A stretch of DNA of 64,000 nucleotides. Source: Elephas maximus indicus. Taxonomy: Eukaryota > Chordata > Mammalia > Proboscidea > Elephantidae. The DNA is taken from NCBI RefSeq assembly GCF_024166365.1, contig NC_064820.1, positions 142,744,001 through 142,808,000 on the forward strand. Direction: 5' to 3'. The notes under the pieces are model-generated. The model saw nothing but the letters and a program-made list of their open reading frames with translations. It made no database searches and was not told the DNA's origin. The position numbers and the translations under genes were made by a program. Below are positions 9,836 to 21,690 of the stretch, piece by piece (the first letter of the stretch is position 1; each line of letters opens with the position of its first letter).

Positions 9836-12673
9836 ATAAGTCATGTGTGATTTTCTTCTGGGTTACATAGCACATGAGTGTTTGAAAGGAGAGAAGAGGA
9901 AAGGAAAACAAAAACATCGCCCAGCCTACTGGTTAAATTGGTCACACATTACCTATTTTACTTTCCAAGTTGAGCCAGGTGTTCCATACAGCAGGAGGTG
10001 TGACTTTTGCCCAAATCTCCCACCAGGATAGATAAGGAAATCTTGCCAACAGAGTGAAAATTCTGAACTGGAGTAGAAAGATTAGTCTTTTGTTCACCTA
10101 GAAATTGATTAATAAAAGGAAGGGGGAGGCATCTGAAATAAAAACCAGGAGGAAATCTGAACTGCAGACCTGGGGAATGGCTAAGCTTTTGTGCTATGTG
10201 TTAGATAAGCAACGATGATAATTAGTTGAAATTAGGAAAATGAAAAGCAGGGCAGGAATGTGAGAGCCTGAAAAACCAGGTCCCCAGGGCTCTAGTTGTC
10301 CTGCCATGACTAGCTGTTGAGGCTCCTGATCCTTGCGCAGTTTTCCCCAGAGTGGGTGCAACATAAAATTCTTTTTGCTTATAGACACGTTTGATGGATT
10401 CAACTAAAATCTGATCTAGAATATCTATTACATTGCAAGATGCTTGTTTAATACACATGGACTTGGTAGAAAATGTTTATGATAGAAACTGGTGCCTCAG
10501 GAAGACAGAGATGAGTTCAGCCCACTTTTTAAAATTTATAAGATCAATGCTTATGTTATCCAAGATCAAGAGAGTAATGATTTTACTTTCTGATCATGCT
10601 TCGTTCCTAGCTACACTGGAAAGACATCAGTTGTTTCCATGCTGCCTCCAGAGAACAACATATCCTTAAATCACCTCCTCAGGTGTAAGATGGTAAAAAG
10701 CAAGCCCTGGATTAGCATTGCTCACTTCCTGTCAGGGTTGAATGTCCACTAGAGAGGAGACAGAAAGAAAGAAAATGATGTTACAGTCAATTCTGGTGAT
10801 GTTCTATCAATACCATAATTTCATTTTCCAGCGCACGGGGCATAAACACTGAATTCAACAGAGAAAAATATATTGGATCTGGGTCAGCTGATCAGGAATC
10901 TAAAGCAGCTGAACTTTTCACAGCTCCAAGGTCGTGAACCCGTGGTCATAAGGGGTTAAGGCCCAAGGCCAAGGCAAAAATATAATCAGCCTTTCTGGGC
11001 CAGTCAACACTTTTCAGGATGATGTCCAAGGATCAGAGATTTCTGATGAAGCTAGTGACACTTAAATTTCAAGGTCCCTCACTTCGCACAGACCCTGAGA
11101 GCGGCCCTAGGTATATGTTCTTATGGTGATATATTTTTATAAAATTTGTAATATTTTCACCACAATGCTTAGAGACTGCTGTCCCTTTATACTCTGACTT
11201 GCCTTGCAACACACTTCTCTTCATGTTCGGAGGTGGCAGAGTAGCCATTGGCATTTTGAGTACCTGATAAGGGTAAGTTGAGTTGAGGATATCTTGGCTT
11301 GGGTTTAGTGTGGTGTATTTATGTGGTTTACAGTAATTTCTGTGTATACTTAAGTTATTGATGGTCATCATAGAGCAGCAATGACTTTCAGGCATGGTCC
11401 TATCACTCACAGTGCCAGTTCACCCAGTATGAGGGCATGAAGGTACAGGACCTAAAGTTGTATTGTGAATTGAGTTTGTCTATAGTGCCTAGCACCAAAA
11501 GTTTATGGGTAGTAAAAGAGAGGGAAAAAACTAAATATATGGAGTCAGGAGTTATTCTGGCTTATTTTTCTGGATTGTGTGATGTTTATAGTATTTGTTA
11601 GCCTTTTAAAATTTATAATTTGTTGTGATTTCTTTTCTCATTGTAAATAAATATTCATTTTCTGACTTTTTTTTTTTTTTTTGTAATTGTGCATTCTTTT
11701 TCCTAAAGAAGGCCCTAAAAGCCTGAATTCATCCCTACAATGATTCAAGGTGGTACCTAAGGGGTCAACTGATAGCATTAGAGACTAGAGGTAAGGGGTT
11801 AGAATAGTAAAAACTTTCTGGAACCTGACAGTCCAGAAGCTAAGAGAGGTTGATGATGAACATTGTTCAAGATTCTGGTGTAGCCTCCCAGGTCCCCCTG
11901 TTCTCATCAGCCCTGTCTCTTGCTGGATTCTGAGCAAAATCTTTCACAGTAATCATACTTTTCAAAGAAGGGACAGAGTACCCTGGAAGGAGAACCAAAT
12001 TCATGCTAGGATTGTAAATCATGCTCTAAAGTACCTTTCCCACCACCACTGTAACCCTCCAAGGGCTGGACGGAGTACCCTGCTGAAGAAACGGTGGTAA
12101 GCTGTTTCATACGCTTTCTTTTAAACTCATTTATCACTTAGCCTAAAGTATAGGATGTCAAGTCCAGGAGCCGCTCACTATCACCTCCAATCCCCATAAG
12201 TGCTCCTCCAGAATGGCAAGCTCCGAATGCCTTCAAGGACTGAATTAGGAAATGAGAACCAAGCTGAACAGGATTTGCTTAATCACTGGAATTCATTCCT
12301 TCTTCCATTCCTTAAAGCTCATGAGTGTTCTATTGCACAAACACAAGGTTTTGTTTAGTGTCCTAACTTGATTTTCTTATTTTTTAACCTCTCTACTTCT
12401 TTCACAGCCCATCTATAGACCATTCTCCAAAGGATGTTAATTAATAAAAGAAAGTAGCTAATGGAATAGAGTGTGGTGTCAAGACCTATTACCTCACATA
12501 TTTCTTCCCGCTGTTCAAAGCATAATTGGGACACTGGGGTCTCAAGAAGTTTAAGTCCATCAAATGATTTAAAGTAGGATATTTTCAGTCAAGGCAGGCT
12601 ATTTGCATATTTATTATTTCACAGAATTAAGGCAGAGACAATTCAGAAGGAAAAAATCTAATAACTTTGAAAA
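9836..12673. other. Long stretch without recognised repeats or genes
   Basis: Nearly 2.8 kb with no AfroSINE, L1 or L2 I can name, which is unusual here. The longest frame is 113 codons on the minus strand (11069-11410), beginning MSDRTMPESHCC, with no domain I recognise. A T run lies at about 11669-11682, shortly after 'aaataaatattcattttctg'. No splice sites or codon pattern support an exon. Confidence 0.35.
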
Positions 12674-12724
12674 AAATAAGAACAAAAAAAACAGTGCTAT
12701 CAAGTCGATTTTGACTCAAATATA
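12674..12724 (-). repeat. AfroSINE fragment
   Basis: Short tail fragment: 'cagtgctatcaagtcgattt' and 'tgactcaa'. Confidence 0.55.
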
Positions 12725-13701
12725 TAAGAATAAAAAATAGGCAACTCTAAATCCCTCATATTAAAACTGACAAAAAGTTTTGGAATATATTAAATTACTT
12801 TTAAGTGTATATATGTTATGTGGATATTTCAAGCTGTGGATGTTACATTTGTGTCAGCAAACCCACATCCTCTAAGATGCATTATTTGTCAACTATTAGT
12901 TTGTCATCATTGTTGTTAGGTGGTGTCAAGTTAGTTCCAACTCCTAGCGACCCTGTGTACAACAGAATGAAACACTGCCAAGTCCAGCACCATTCTCACA
13001 GTCTTTGTTATGTTTGAGCTCATTGTTGCAGCCACTGGGTCAAATCATCTCATTGAGGGTCTATCTCTTATTCACTGACCCTCTACTTTACCAGGCATGA
13101 TGTCCCTCTCCAGTGGCTGGTCCCTCCTGATAACATGCCCAAAGTATCTGAGACCAAGTCTCACCTTCCTAACTTCCAAGGAGCACTCTGGCTGTACTTC
13201 TTCCAAGACAGACTTTTTCATTCTTCTGGCCACCTATGGTATATATTTAATATTCCTTGCCAGCTCCACAATTCAAATGCATTGAGTCTTCTTGGTCTTC
13301 CTTATTCATTGTCCAGCTTTTGCATGCATATGAGGCAATTGCAAATATCATGGCTTGGGTCAGCACAACTTAGTCCTCAAACTGACCGACTTCTTTGCTT
13401 TTCAATACTTTAAAGAGGTCTTTTACAGCAGATTTGCCCAATGCAATAGGTCATTTGATTTCTCAACTGCTGCTTCTGTGAGCATTGATTGCGGTTCCAA
13501 GTAAAACGAAATCCTTGACAACTTCAATATTTTCTGTTTATCATGATGGATTTTTTTTTGCTTTTGTTGAGGTACAGTCCATACTGGAGGCTGTAATCTT
13601 TGATCTTCATCAGTAAGTGCCTCAAGTCCTCTTCGCTTTCAGCAAGCAAAGTTGTGTTATTTGCATATTGCAGGTTGTTAATAAGTCTTCCGCCAATCAT
13701 G

Positions 13702-14009
13702 ATGCCATGTTCTTTTTTTAAAATTTTTTTCCCCTTGGAAATCCTATGGGGCAGTTCTACTCTGTTCTATAGGTTCAGTATGAGTCAGAATCAACTCGAT
13801 GGCAATGGGTTAATATGTATGAAATTCTAGAAAGGAAAAGATGAAATAGACACAGTTCTTTCTTCAAAGTACTGTCTACCCAAAGTTCTGTGACTATAAA
13901 TAGTTATACTGTATCAATAATCCTGTGATAGATGTATCACAGTGTTCTATAGATGTAAAAGTGAAACCTTCTACTAAGAAGATATTTTTACTGGCAATGC
14001 CGTGTTCTT
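13702..14009 (-). mobile_element. Retroposed chimeric insert in RTE copy 1
   Basis: ATGCCATGTTCTT (13702-13714) and ATGCCGTGTTCTT (13997-14009) flank an insert that begins on the plus strand with a T/A-rich run, then an AfroSINE fragment, then about 180 bases of unassigned DNA. Read on the minus strand this is: unassigned sequence, antisense AfroSINE piece, A-rich tail. That arrangement fits L1-mediated insertion of a spliced or read-through transcript. Confidence 0.65.
13728..13815 (+). repeat. AfroSINE 3' fragment
   Basis: 'ccccttggaaatcctatggg', 'gcagttctactctgttctat' and 'tcagaatcaactcgatggca'. It lies inside the retroposed insert described at 13702. Confidence 0.85.
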
Positions 14010-14635
14010 CATGTAGTGCACTTCTCAGATTAGTTCCTCAGCATACAGATTGAATAAGTATGGTGAAAGGATACAACCTTGACTTTAAACCACTCAGTAT
14101 CCCTTTATTCTGTTTGAACGATTGCTTCTTGGTCTACATACAGGTTCCCCATGAGCACAATTAAGTGTTCTGGAATTCCCACTCTTCTCAATGTTATCCA
14201 TAAGTTGTTATGAGCCACATGGTTGAATGCCTTTGCATAGCCAATAAAACATAGGTAAATACCTTTCTGATATTCTCTGCTTTCAACCACGATCCATCTG
14301 GCATCAGCAATGATGTCCCTCGTTCCACATCCTCTTCAGAATCCAGCTTGAATTTATGGCAGTTCTCTATCAATGTACTGCTGCAGCCATTTTTGAATGA
14401 TCTTCAGCAAAATTTTACTTGCCTGTGATATTACATGCTAATTCACCATTAGTTTAATAAAATTAATCCTATATTCAAAAGTATCAGACTGCAAGAACAA
14501 TAAAATGTAGTTCCATTATTTCAAAGATCCACAAGTAAAGGTAACATTAAATATGAACACCACTGAATATCCTATTGTTACCTAATCCTTTACCAACACA
14601 GCAAAAACAAGGAAGTTTTATCAGAATGTCACCCA

Positions 14636-14905
14636 AGCCATAAACTAACAGCATCTTATGGCCCCCAGCCTTCTGGATGGCCACCAACGATCCCTGCCTA
14701 TTGGTATTCACAACATCATGTAATCTCCTCCCACGTTGTACCAGGTATGCTCAACAGAATATACCAGAAATAATATGCTACTTCTGATATTAGGTTATAA
14801 AAGATTGGGCCTTCTGTCTTGGGTACTCTTTCATTCCTTCATACTATCTCCCACCTTTGAATCACTTCCTTTGGAGAAAACAAGGTGCTCTGTTTTGAGT
14901 AACCC
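14636..14905 (+). mobile_element. MLT1-like LTR fragment
   Basis: 'atattaggttataaaagatt' followed by 'gggccttctgtcttgggtac' and 'tctttcattc' resembles the promoter portion of MaLR/MLT1 LTRs, including a TATA-like 'tataaaag'. Boundaries are vague. The preceding 190 bases are unassigned. Confidence 0.45.
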
Positions 14906-14928
14906 TGTAGAGAGGTTCATTTAGTGGG

Positions 14929-15482
14929 TGTCTTAGGCTGGGTTCTCTAGGAAGTAAAACCAGTAAAGCATATAAATACATATATACATATAGACAGAGA
15001 TTTAGATCAAGGAAATGGCTCACACGGTCGTAGAGGCTGGAATGTCCCAAGTCCATGCGACAGGCTTCTCCTGATGCATGTAGCCACAGGGGCTGGAGAA
15101 CGCAAGATCAGCAGGTCAGAAAGCAGGGCTTTTGTTCACAGGCTGTGAAGATCGATAAATCCCAAAGATCTGCAAACAAGACCACAGGAAAACTACTAGC
15201 TCAAGTCCCAAGAACCGGAGATCAGATGAACAGGAACCAGCTGCAGGATCCAGAATGAGCAAAAGCCCACAGGCCTTGCCAGAATACCCACTTATATTCA
15301 ATTGCAGGCCACAGGCCCAAAGAAACTCCCTTTTAACTGCTTGGCTACTTACAGGAGATCCCATCATGAAGGTGATCACATAATATCAAATCTCATGATG
15401 GAAGTGATCACACCATCATACGACTATCAAATCACTGAGGATCATGGCCCAGCCAAGTTGACACATAACGTTAACCATTATA
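14929..15482 (-). mobile_element. Solo LTR, family D
   Basis: Reverse-oriented copy of the LTR at 4426. The plus strand runs from TGTCTTAGGCTGGGTTCTCT to 'cataacgttaaccattata'. The direct pentamers GTGGG at 14924-14928 and 15483-15487 are an exact 5-bp target duplication. One terminal base is mutated (TA in place of TG at the 5' end of the element). No internal retroviral sequence. Confidence 0.8.
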
Positions 15483-16690
15483 GTGGGGAAACTGAAGCCT
15501 CTAACCAACAATCAAGGAGGAACTGAAACCTGCCAATATTCACGTGAGTGGATTTGGAAGTGGACAGAGGAGGTTTAACTGGTGCATTCCCATTCCACAT
15601 CTGAACTTCAGTAACCTATTGGTAGAGAGCATATCACTCTGTCCTGATAAAAAACAAGTAAAGCCTGTGTGCATGTTTGAAACTAAGATGATAACATGCT
15701 GAAGGAATAATCACCTCCCTTGTTCAACCAAAACACAAACAAGTGCACTTACAGGCCGTGAGAGTGGAGTAGGGTGCAAACAATACTATCGATGTTGTTG
15801 TTCTAGTTCAGTTTCAAGATCATCAGGTCTTCTTAATCCAGGAGAAAACCACAAGCTCAAGCTTCACATTTCAGAGGCATGTTTAAATCACATTGCACTG
15901 AATTTCTTGCAGTAGAGTTCTTTGAATATGACTTTGCATTTGCTGTGCATTTAGAGAATGTTTCTGATAGGTCAATTAGTGCTTTTCAGAAACTGTTAAC
16001 TTGTGCAATATGTCAAGTAAGAAAAGCATTTTTTAACCTACCAAGAGAATAGAGTATGAAACATTCAATTCTGAAAGTTCCCAAGGGAGAGGTCAATAGC
16101 TGCTAATTCACTGATATTCCTGGTGCTGATTCCATAGACCAGTCAATATTTCCAAGCTAAGACTTTGGAGAGAAGCAGAATAGATTTCCAAATGACTACA
16201 CATATTTTAAGATGTCACTCCCCCACCTCCTTTTTTTTCTTTCTTGTTTTCTCTTTCCCATGCAAGACTTTCCTTGGTGACATTTTTGTTATCATATTCT
16301 AGAGGGAATAACAATGTCTAATTCATTTTGTATCCCCCCTCAGAGTGCCTATCACAGTATATGTGGACATCAGACACCCCAGATGTTTAGATTTTAATAA
16401 AGCCCTTCCTTCTCAGGCAAGACCTAGTGAGATGCTATGAAAGAGAACGATAGTAAAATAAAATGTGCTCAACATTTTAAGAAAGCAAGAGAGGCAATGT
16501 ATAGGCACGTTGTAACAACCTCTTAATGAATCCTTGCTTGATTCAAAGATGCAATACACTCAGTATATTTAAGTAGAATAAGAGCTGATATGTATCCTAG
16601 CAAGATTTAGATCCTAAACAACATATGAAGTGTTTTATTCTACTAATCTTCCAAACAAAGTGGGGATTTTTCTTATTCCATATACATTAC
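15483..16690. other. No recognised feature
   Basis: About 1.2 kb of unassigned, moderately AT-rich DNA. I see no gene, SINE or LTR in it. Confidence 0.4.
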
Positions 16691-17156
16691 TGTCATGGAT
16701 TGAATTATGTCCCCCTAAAAATGTGTGCATCAATTTGGCTGGGCCAAGATTCCCAGTACTGTGTGGTTTTCCTACATGTTGTAAATCCTGCCTCTGTGCT
16801 GTTAATGAAGGAAGATGGGCGGCAGTTGGGTTAGTGAGGCAGGTGGATTGTGTCTTGAGGCAATCTCTTGAGACACAAAAAAGAAGAGCAAGCAGAGAGA
16901 CAGGGGGACCTCATACCACCAAGAAAGCAGTGCCAGGAGCAGAGTTTGTCCTTTGGATCTGGGGTCCTTGGGTGGAGAAACTCCTAATCCAGGTGAAGAC
17001 TGATGAGAAGGCCGACAGAGAGAGAAAGCCTTCCCGAGGAGCTGATACTCTGAATTTGGAATTTTAGCTTACTTTACTGTGAAGAAATAAATTTCTCTTT
17101 GTTAAAGCCAACCACTTGTGCTATTTCTGTTATAGGAGCCGTAGATGACTAAGACA
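16691..17156 (+). mobile_element. Solo LTR, family B (ERVL/MaLR-like)
   Basis: Runs from TGTCATGGATTGAATTATGT to 'gatgactaagaca', with exact target duplication ATTAC at 16686-16690 and 17157-17161. A polyadenylation signal AATAAA lies at about 17086-17091, followed by 'cacttgtgctatttctgtta'. A 145-codon frame starting at 16630 lies largely inside it and is not a gene. Related copies are at 36910 and 50048. The ends and 5-bp duplication are typical of ERVL/MaLR elements; the subfamily name is not certain. Confidence 0.88.
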
Positions 17157-18011
17157 ATTACCAATCTTTGTACATTTTAAACAAGAAAAGTGTTATACTT
17201 TTATATGTAATAATGGATAATAATGAGTAACTCTTCTCATATTATGTTCCCACTGAAAATGCTTTTCCATGAAGAATTAGTTGCTGGAACCTGTCTCATA
17301 AAAACCACACAGAAATCTACTTAATCTTCAAGAAGCTAGAATATGTCATTAACTTCTCATTCTCGGCAACCAGGAAGTAGAATTTTATTTACAAAGTTAA
17401 AATAGGAGTTGCGATAAATAATCACTGCCAGAAGTCTAAAAATAATTTTTACTCCTAATTACTACGAAAATAATACGGGGAAATGTCAGAGTCCTATTTT
17501 CTAGCACTTCCTGGCCATGCAAATGTCAAAGTGTCACTTGGCAACAGTTGGACAAACAACAGAGGTTTGTGTCAACCAAGACAATGCAACTGGCAGTCCC
17601 TGGATGCCTTCAACAGACGGTGAGAGGTCCGCAGCTCCTTTATGAACAGGGTTATTATCTGTACCGCCCCACTCCTTGCTTCCCCCCCCCCCCCCCGCTT
17701 TCACCAAAAATCACTTGTTAATTTCCCATTAGACTGAATCAAGAGGAAACATGCTCAAGTATTGAATAAGCATCTGGCCATAATAAAAAATAACTGTCAG
17801 TGAATCAGCACCTTTCTGAAATTGAGTTTGACCAGTGAAGCAAGCAGTCTATAAGAACTTCTTTGCTCAACATCTGTCACTAACTAAGATTTTTCCAAAT
17901 ACTCTAAATTTCCTATCTGCTAAGTAGTTCCCTCATCTCTGACAAATTCAATCTGACTTTGCTAAAATAATACTTTTCTATGGAATCAAATACCAAGTAC
18001 ACATTGCCCAG
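17157..18011. other. Unassigned DNA with a C15 run
   Basis: No gene or repeat recognised. A run of 15 cytosines occupies about 17682-17696. Confidence 0.45.
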
Positions 18012-18885
18012 CAGAATGAACGGCCTGTATTTGAACTTCAGCTGTCCTGCTTGCTGGCTGTGTGTCCCTGGGTGAGTAACTTAACCTAATTTTGGTAAGA
18101 TGGGGATAATAATAGAACCTATTTCATAAGGTGGTTCTAGTATTAAAAAGGCAATGAGCCACACATTCAATTTCTTCCTTCTATTCCTAACTCTCTTTTC
18201 TCTATTGCCTCCATGAACAACAGCTTCCTTTGCCACAAGACCAGAAGAACCAGGATAATGCCTGGCTACCATTACTGAATATTTCTATCAAAGATCCTAT
18301 AGAACAATCCTGCTGAAAAGAGAGAAAATGCAGAACAGAATTTCTCAGATTCTCATGGAATCCAGACTTTCTGGAGCCATGGAGGTTGGGTGAACCCCTG
18401 ACATTATTGTGCTGAGATAATCTTTAAACTTTAAATCAAAAATATCCCTTGAAATCTTCTTTAAACCAAGCAATAGTTTATCTTAAGTAGTAAAGAATGT
18501 CTGCCTTGAACATGGTGCTCTTTTAAGAACTATCTATATGGGATCAAACTGACAACAGCAACTTGAAAGATTAGATAGGAAACTTAAGGGGCAATGAGTG
18601 TATGTTAATGAGGAGGAAAAATTCAGGAAAAGGGGGTGAGAATAGTTGCACAACTCAAAGAATATAACCAATGTTACTGAGTTATACATGTAGAAATTGT
18701 CGAATTGTGTATGCTTCACTATTCTAAATGACAACAACAAAAATAATTTTTTAAAAAGGGTATAATTCATATACCATAAAATTCACCATGTTAAAAAAAA
18801 AAAAAAAAAAGAGGCAATGAGCACATAACATGCTTGGCATAGTGCCCAGCATAAAGGAAGTGCTTGGTAAGTGTTGGTCATCATT
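18012..18885 (+). repeat. MIR split by an L1 insertion
   Basis: MIR text ('cttgctggctgtgtgtccct', 'gggataataatagaacctat') stops at 18159 and resumes at 18812 ('gcttggcatagtgcccagca'). The bases AGGCAATGAGC occur at 18149-18159 and 18812-18822, as the target duplication of the insert between. Confidence 0.8.
18160..18811 (+). mobile_element. 5'-truncated L1 3' end with poly(A)
   Basis: Ends in an A run (about 18793-18810) and is bounded by an 11-bp target duplication. The distal part matches the element at 5306-5643 ('gagaatagttgcacaactca', 'tacatgtagaaattgt'). It contains no complete coding region. Confidence 0.75.
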
Positions 18886-20066
18886 AGTCTTGTCTTAAGT
18901 TTTTAGCCTTATTCCTATTGTTAATATTTTTACTCTTGCAAAATTATGAAACCTGGTTCATTAACATGAAAAAGTTTAACTATTGTCCATCCATTAAAAA
19001 ATAATAATTTTAAAGTAATTAAAAGGTATCATTATTAAAAAGTATACTTATTAAACCAACAGAGGTAGAAAGGCCAATGATACATACAGACAAGCTAGGG
19101 TATGGCTTTATCTTCTCAGAATCAATCACGTGTACTTTCTTGTCTCGTTTGAGTTACCAAGCTGTTTTCCTCTATATTCTTCATGATTATTTTACATCTG
19201 CTATTAATTTTTTGTTTTTATTAAAACATATTTAATCTCTTCTTAAACCCAGGCTCCTATATTCTGTGTGGTAATTGTCAACTCCTCCAGTGAAACCATT
19301 CACAGTGTAAGGGATGAAAAGAACTTTGAGAATTTCATCTTCAGTCCAAAGAACAAATCCATAGCCAACAGGGATTCTATAATTTACTCATGTCTTTATT
19401 CAAATTAAGATATGGCGACACCAATAAGAAAAACCTAGGAAAGCTGTAGGCTAAATAACTCTTCCAGAAAAAAAAGGGCGGGGGGGAAGGGGGGTTCTAA
19501 AATGAAGTCTTGTTCATAAAAGCAAGATTCCTGCAGGGCAAGTCAGCTGATTGGTTTTTAATGGAGTGCAAAGTTTAATCCAGTTACAAACTAAATCACA
19601 CCTAAATCAAATCAGTATCCCTCTAACTGACTGTAATAAGAATCTAAGAAGATGGCCTTTCTGTTGCTTTCCTGAAGATCTCACTCCTCCTCTCCCATGC
19701 AGCAGCATCATCATTCAACAAAATACAGAAATTATTTACTGGTAACTTTTTCTGAGTTAGCATTTGTATTTAGTCCATTGCCTTTGTGGGGAAAAAAAAA
19801 AAAGAGCTTCTCTTTCCAAGATCAGTGACTAATCCAGGTTTTTTTTTTTTTTTTTTAAATAATATGAGACAATATACTTTAAAAGAGGGTTATTAGTAAT
19901 ACAAAAGTCAACTTTCATCTGTTTTGATTTTAGCAAAAATAAACCAAGTAATTAGTGTGCTTGAAGTTTGTACGTAAGAGGAGGGCTAGTGTTTACATCA
20001 ATGAGTAGGATACTTCCAGCCAGCGTTCAAAAAAAAAAAAAAAAAAAAATGGGGCAGAGGAGGAAG
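18886..20066. other. Unassigned AT-rich DNA with homopolymers
   Basis: Contains a G-rich patch at about 19477-19495, A and T runs near 19790 and 19839, and A20 at about 20030-20049. No gene or dispersed repeat recognised. Confidence 0.4.
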
Positions 20067-20148
20067 AAGGAATTACTATTCATCAAGGGCCTATTATGTG
20101 TCAAGCATTAGAGATTTACATAGACTAAGTCATTTAATTCTCGTTTTT
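20067..20148 (+). repeat. MIR, left piece
   Basis: 'agggcctattatgtgtcaag' and 'tagactaagtcatttaattc' are the MIR core. The element appears to resume at 20526-20700 with 'ttgacttgcccagagatcca' and 'ccaccagagtccaaaacccc', so 20149-20525 is later DNA. Confidence 0.7.
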
Positions 20149-20284
20149 TTTGTTTTTTTTTAACAGTCTAGTGGTGGGAGTACCTACTCCTCACATATCG
20201 ACATGGTTAGGTTTCAAAGACCAGGTCGTTATGTAAAAACTGGTGCTGTGCAAAATTGGAAGATGACCACATTAGATCACAAAA

Positions 20285-20393
20285 TGGAGACTGACTACAT
20301 CATTACATAACTACCAAATTACATCATTGCATAACTGCCAAACCACTGAGAATCATGGTCTGGACAAGTTGACACATAACCTTAACCATCACA
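20285..20393 (-). mobile_element. LTR family D fragment
   Basis: Antisense 5' end of the family: 'ggacaagttgacacataacc' then 'ttaaccatcaca'. It keeps the intact TGTGATGG terminus, which helped place the ends of the copies at 4426 and 14929. Most of the LTR is missing. Confidence 0.7.
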
Positions 20394-20525
20394 GCCAGCG
20401 TTACTATAGCTTCACGCCTTGGCATTCTACTGCCAGATATACATTGTTAATGTGAAAAATACTAGGCTAGTAGATTTTTTACTATTGTTGTAAATGGGAA
20501 ATGTCAGATAACAAGGTAGTCAACA

Positions 20526-20700
20526 AGTGAAGGGTAGGTGTATCATTGTCCCTATTTTGGGGGTGATGAAAGAAACCAAGTTCAAAGAATTTAATTGACT
20601 TGCCCAGAGATCCACAGCTACTAAATGATTCAGCCACCAGAGTCCAAAACCCCTCCATGTTCTTTGTACTATGCCATAAACCAACAAATAGTTTTTTTAA
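20526..20700 (+). repeat. MIR, right piece
   Basis: Continuation of the MIR begun at 20067, with the MIR-typical 'ttgacttgcccagagatcc', an 'agctactaaatgattcagcc' block and 'gtactatgcc'. Confidence 0.65.
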
Positions 20701-20732
20701 GCATACACACACACACACACACCTACATGCAT
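20701..20732. repeat. CA microsatellite
   Basis: About ten CA units interrupted by 'tacatgcatg'. Confidence 0.9.
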
Positions 20733-21690
20733 GTGCTCACACACATAGGGATAAACTTTTAAACAAGTTTTGAAAGTTATTACTTTTTGTGTTGGGAAAT
20801 TGAACTGTATTTTGACACAGAAATATTATTGTAAGTGTTGGTTAGACTTATAGACCAGTTTGCAAATGAGTAACAAAAATAAAATTTCACAAAAGTTCTT
20901 AATCACTGTTCCATAACCATTGGTTATTTTGTTTTTCTTTATTTTCTTGGATTAAGTGTTTAGGTTTGTAGGGGAAGTAAGGCAAAGAATTGCAATTTAT
21001 AATTCCAGATATTAGCCGAGGACTATCTGGTTGCAAGGAACAAACACTCATTTAAATTAGTTTCAGTAAAAAAGGAAGAACACAGGGACTGAGGCCTGGA
21101 CTGGGAAGCTGGCAGGAGCTGATATTTTATCCTCCAACTCTGAGGACTCACTTCTTGCCTTTGATCTGCTGTGTGAAGTCACTCCTCTCTTCTCTCAGAG
21201 GATAATTTTCTCTGCCTCTCCACACTCAGAGCAGAAAATGCCCTACTTTATACCATGTCTCAGTTAAAATGGATACCAGAAAAAAAAGTCTCTGAATAGG
21301 TTTGCAGGTATTGCCTGGACTATCTGGTTCACTGAAAACTTAGAACTCGCCTCTGCTCCTGCAGCTGAAAGGGCATCTCCAAACTCCCAGAGCATAGACC
21401 TGAGTACCCGCCACCTGGTTCTCAGGCCCATCCCACCACTGCCATCATCAGTGTTCCCAAGGCAGAACACTGTGTTCCACATTCCCTGTCTCTCTCCTTC
21501 TTCCATCCCTAATCTCTTCCTTCTGCTCCTAGCACTTCTTTTCCTTTGCTTCATCAATTGGCAAAGACTCTGGAAGAGTTCTTGGCAAAAAGGCTTTGGC
21601 GCAAGAGTAGTTTTGGCACCGAGGGCTCTGGCAGAGTGAGTAGATCTCCCGGTGGGTCCCAGATGAATGCGTCTCTAGATGCAGTAGGCC
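20733..21690. other. No recognised feature
   Basis: About 950 bases. Short frames on both strands around 21264-21639 share no known domain and overlap each other, so I leave them uncalled. Confidence 0.35.

Larger units (their letters stand above)
12912..14445 (-). mobile_element. RTE LINE, copy 1 (broken reverse transcriptase)
   Basis: Minus-strand, 5'-truncated RTE of the BovB-related afrotherian kind. The 3' end is at 12912 ('ttgttgttaggtggtgtcaa'). Translated blocks include 'FIGYAKAFNHVAHNNLW' (motif A, where the usual D of FIDYAKAFD is G) and 'LINNLQYANNTTLLAES' around 13656-13667, where the catalytic YADD reads YANN. Both changes would abolish activity. A 283-bp insertion (13714-13996) splits the palm region. 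RTE supplies the machinery thought to move AfroSINEs, whose tails match its 3' end. Confidence 0.88.

Noticed and set aside
11069-11410. 113-codon minus-strand frame as a gene
   Set aside because: No recognisable domain, no splice or promoter context, and a frame this long is expected by chance in 64 kb. Noted in the annotation of the surrounding stretch only.
16630-17067. 145-codon frame, the longest in the window
   Set aside because: Nearly all of it lies in the family B LTR bounded by ATTAC repeats. LTR copies at 36910 and 50048 do not conserve the frame.
19477-19495. G-quadruplex in 'gggcgggggggaaggggggtt'
   Set aside because: Could fold, but with uneven G runs, no promoter nearby and no conservation data. 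Not reported as a regulatory site.
20019-20402. GCCAGCGTT on both sides of 20028-20393 as a target duplication
   Set aside because: The enclosed DNA is not one element: it holds part of a MIR whose other part lies outside. A 9-base match within 400 bases can be chance.
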